Assembly: GCA_035289805.1 (NCBI GenBank)
Contig: DATDWC010000046.1
Location: 1 to 27,356, forward strand
DNA from: DATDWC01 sp035289805
GTDB lineage: Bacteria; Patescibacteriota; Gracilibacteria; Peribacterales; Peribacteraceae
Reading direction: 5' to 3'
Length of the DNA stretch: 27,356 nucleotides
Shown piece by piece: positions 26,571 to 27,356 of the stretch. The notes beneath the pieces were generated by a model, which saw only the letters and a list, made by a program, of their open reading frames with translations, made no database searches and was not told the origin of the DNA. Position numbers and translations under genes: made by a program. Every line of letters starts with the position of its first letter. Position 1 is the stretch's first letter.

Positions 26571-27356
26571 CTATTGAAGCAATTTCCGGAGTTCTTCCTT
26601 TTCATTTCTATTTCCTATTACCACCAATCGGAAGAGTTCTGGAGCAAAGAACTTCTGTGCAAGTGTATCAATCTGCTTCTTTGTGACTTCGTCGATCTTT
26701 TGAAAGAGATCCTGGATATCCAGAACCCCATGCTTGGTATTTGCATAGAGGAGCTGCTGGCGGCCGTAGAAGTGCGCGCGCTCTTCGCTATCCTCCAGCC
26801 CTAAGGTGATCTTCCCCTTGAGGTATTCCTTTGCCCGTGCCGCTTCCTCTTCTGTGACCCCCTTCTCCGCTGCAAGCAGGAGCTCATGTTTGATTGCGGT
26901 GATTGCTTCATCGAGTCTCGATTGATCGACTCCTGCGCGTACGCTGAATGATCCTGCATCCAAGTAATCATCCGTTGATGCGCTGATGTAGTAGCAGAGC
27001 CCACGGGCTTCGCGGATCCTGAGGAACATTCTTGAGCTCATATTTCCGCCAAGAATCACAGAGAGAAGTTCCTGGGGGAAATGATCATCATCCACCGCGC
27101 TTACGCCTTTCACCCCAAGCACAAGGTGTGATTGCTCCGTCTTCTTACTTGTCAGCATGATCTGTTCTTTGCCGTACCCCTCGAGCTTTGGGAATTCGCG
27201 ACCTTTCTTCCCCTTCAGTTCTCCAAAAAATTGTTCTGCGAGCTTCATCGCTTCCTTCTCTGTGATCTTCCCAGAAAAGACGAGCACCATGTTATTGGGT
27301 GAGTAGAGGAGATCTTTATGCTCTTTGAGCTCTTTGTGTCCCGTTGCATTGATCGT
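26571..27356 (-). CDS. M16-family zinc peptidase, C-terminal part (5' end missing)
   Basis: The frame is open to the right edge (27356), giving about 261 visible residues; the true start lies beyond the window. The visible part begins at the end of the first domain (LKEHKDLLYSPNNMVLVFSG) and covers the second domain: ELLSVILGGNMSSRMFLRIREARGLCYYISA is the conserved R/Y block of M16 peptidases (cited in part), followed by AGSFSVRAGVDQSRLDEAI and ERAHFYGRQQLLY. The HxxEH zinc site would be in the missing N-terminal half. M16 proteins are clamshell peptidases related to mitochondrial processing peptidase and PqqL. It lies 50 bp upstream of ndk on the same strand. Confidence 0.9.
   Translation of the reverse strand, partial: TINATGHKELKEHKDLLYSPNNMVLVFSGKITEKEAMKLAEQFFGELKGKKGREFPKLEGYGKEQIMLTSKKTEQSHLVLGVKGVSAVDDDHFPQELLSVILGGNMSSRMFLRIREARGLCYYISASTDDYLDAGSFSVRAGVDQSRLDEAITAIKHELLLAAEKGVTEEEAARAKEYLKGKITLGLEDSEERAHFYGRQQLLYANTKHGVLDIQDLFQKIDEVTKKQIDTLAQKFFAPELFRLVVIGNRNEKEELRKLLQ

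Overview
This 27.4 kb window reads as chromosomal DNA of a small-genome uncultivated bacterium. My best guess is a member of the Candidate Phyla Radiation close to Peregrinibacteria (Peribacteria). This rests on several things: a single-copy housekeeping gene mix with little synteny to model bacteria, a stand-alone ComEC-type metallo-beta-lactamase, a GlmU-like nucleotidyltransferase, type IV pilin-like and SLH surface proteins, an LPXTG substrate, and very few Shine-Dalgarno sequences. TGA acts as a normal stop (rpmI, rplT and recR all end on it at the expected length), which argues against the recoded Gracilibacteria/Absconditabacteria. The taxonomy is inference only.

Layout. Positions 1-3286 hold a surface cluster: two tandem pilin-like proteins that share their ends but carry different middle domains (DNRLRE-like and LamG-like), then an SLH-repeat protein. 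Positions 3289-10623 hold a SUF iron-sulfur assembly set on the minus strand, in the order sufC, sufB, sufD, sufS, sufU-like. It is broken up by plus-strand genes (3771, 6388, 8703, 9064, 9618), most of unknown function. Positions 10664-12740 carry a possible frameshifted membrane peptide, an acyl carrier protein, smpB, recR and a membrane protein with an SLH-like fragment. Positions 12781-14407 hold a DUF192 lipoprotein that overlaps, tail to tail, an FnIII/LPQTG wall-anchored protein. Next come pyrF, an unknown gene, a ComEC-like hydrolase, a GlmU-like enzyme, a membrane protein, a decayed YbaK-like gene, zwf, a small unknown gene, pgl and another membrane protein (14489-21856). The infC-rpmI-rplT translation operon follows (21889-23272), then an unknown gene divergent from dnaJ, ctpA, a palindromic repeat element, ndk, and the 3' part of an M16 peptidase running off the right edge.

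Two signals cut across the genes. First, many start codons (ATG or GTG) lie exactly 6-8 nt after a -10 box of the type TAnnnT, with no ribosome binding site. This suggests leaderless mRNAs are the normal mode here, and it re-sets several starts (sufC, acpP, pyrF, pgl). Second, short repeats have entered coding sequence without breaking it. A related palindromic element (CCCCACTTCG, a variable hairpin, then GGGGC[A/G]AG) lies in frame inside sufC, the ComEC-like gene and the GlmU-like gene. A 7-bp tandem repeat lies in frame in sufS just before the catalytic cysteine, and an 8-bp tandem repeat supplies the ribosome binding site of recR.
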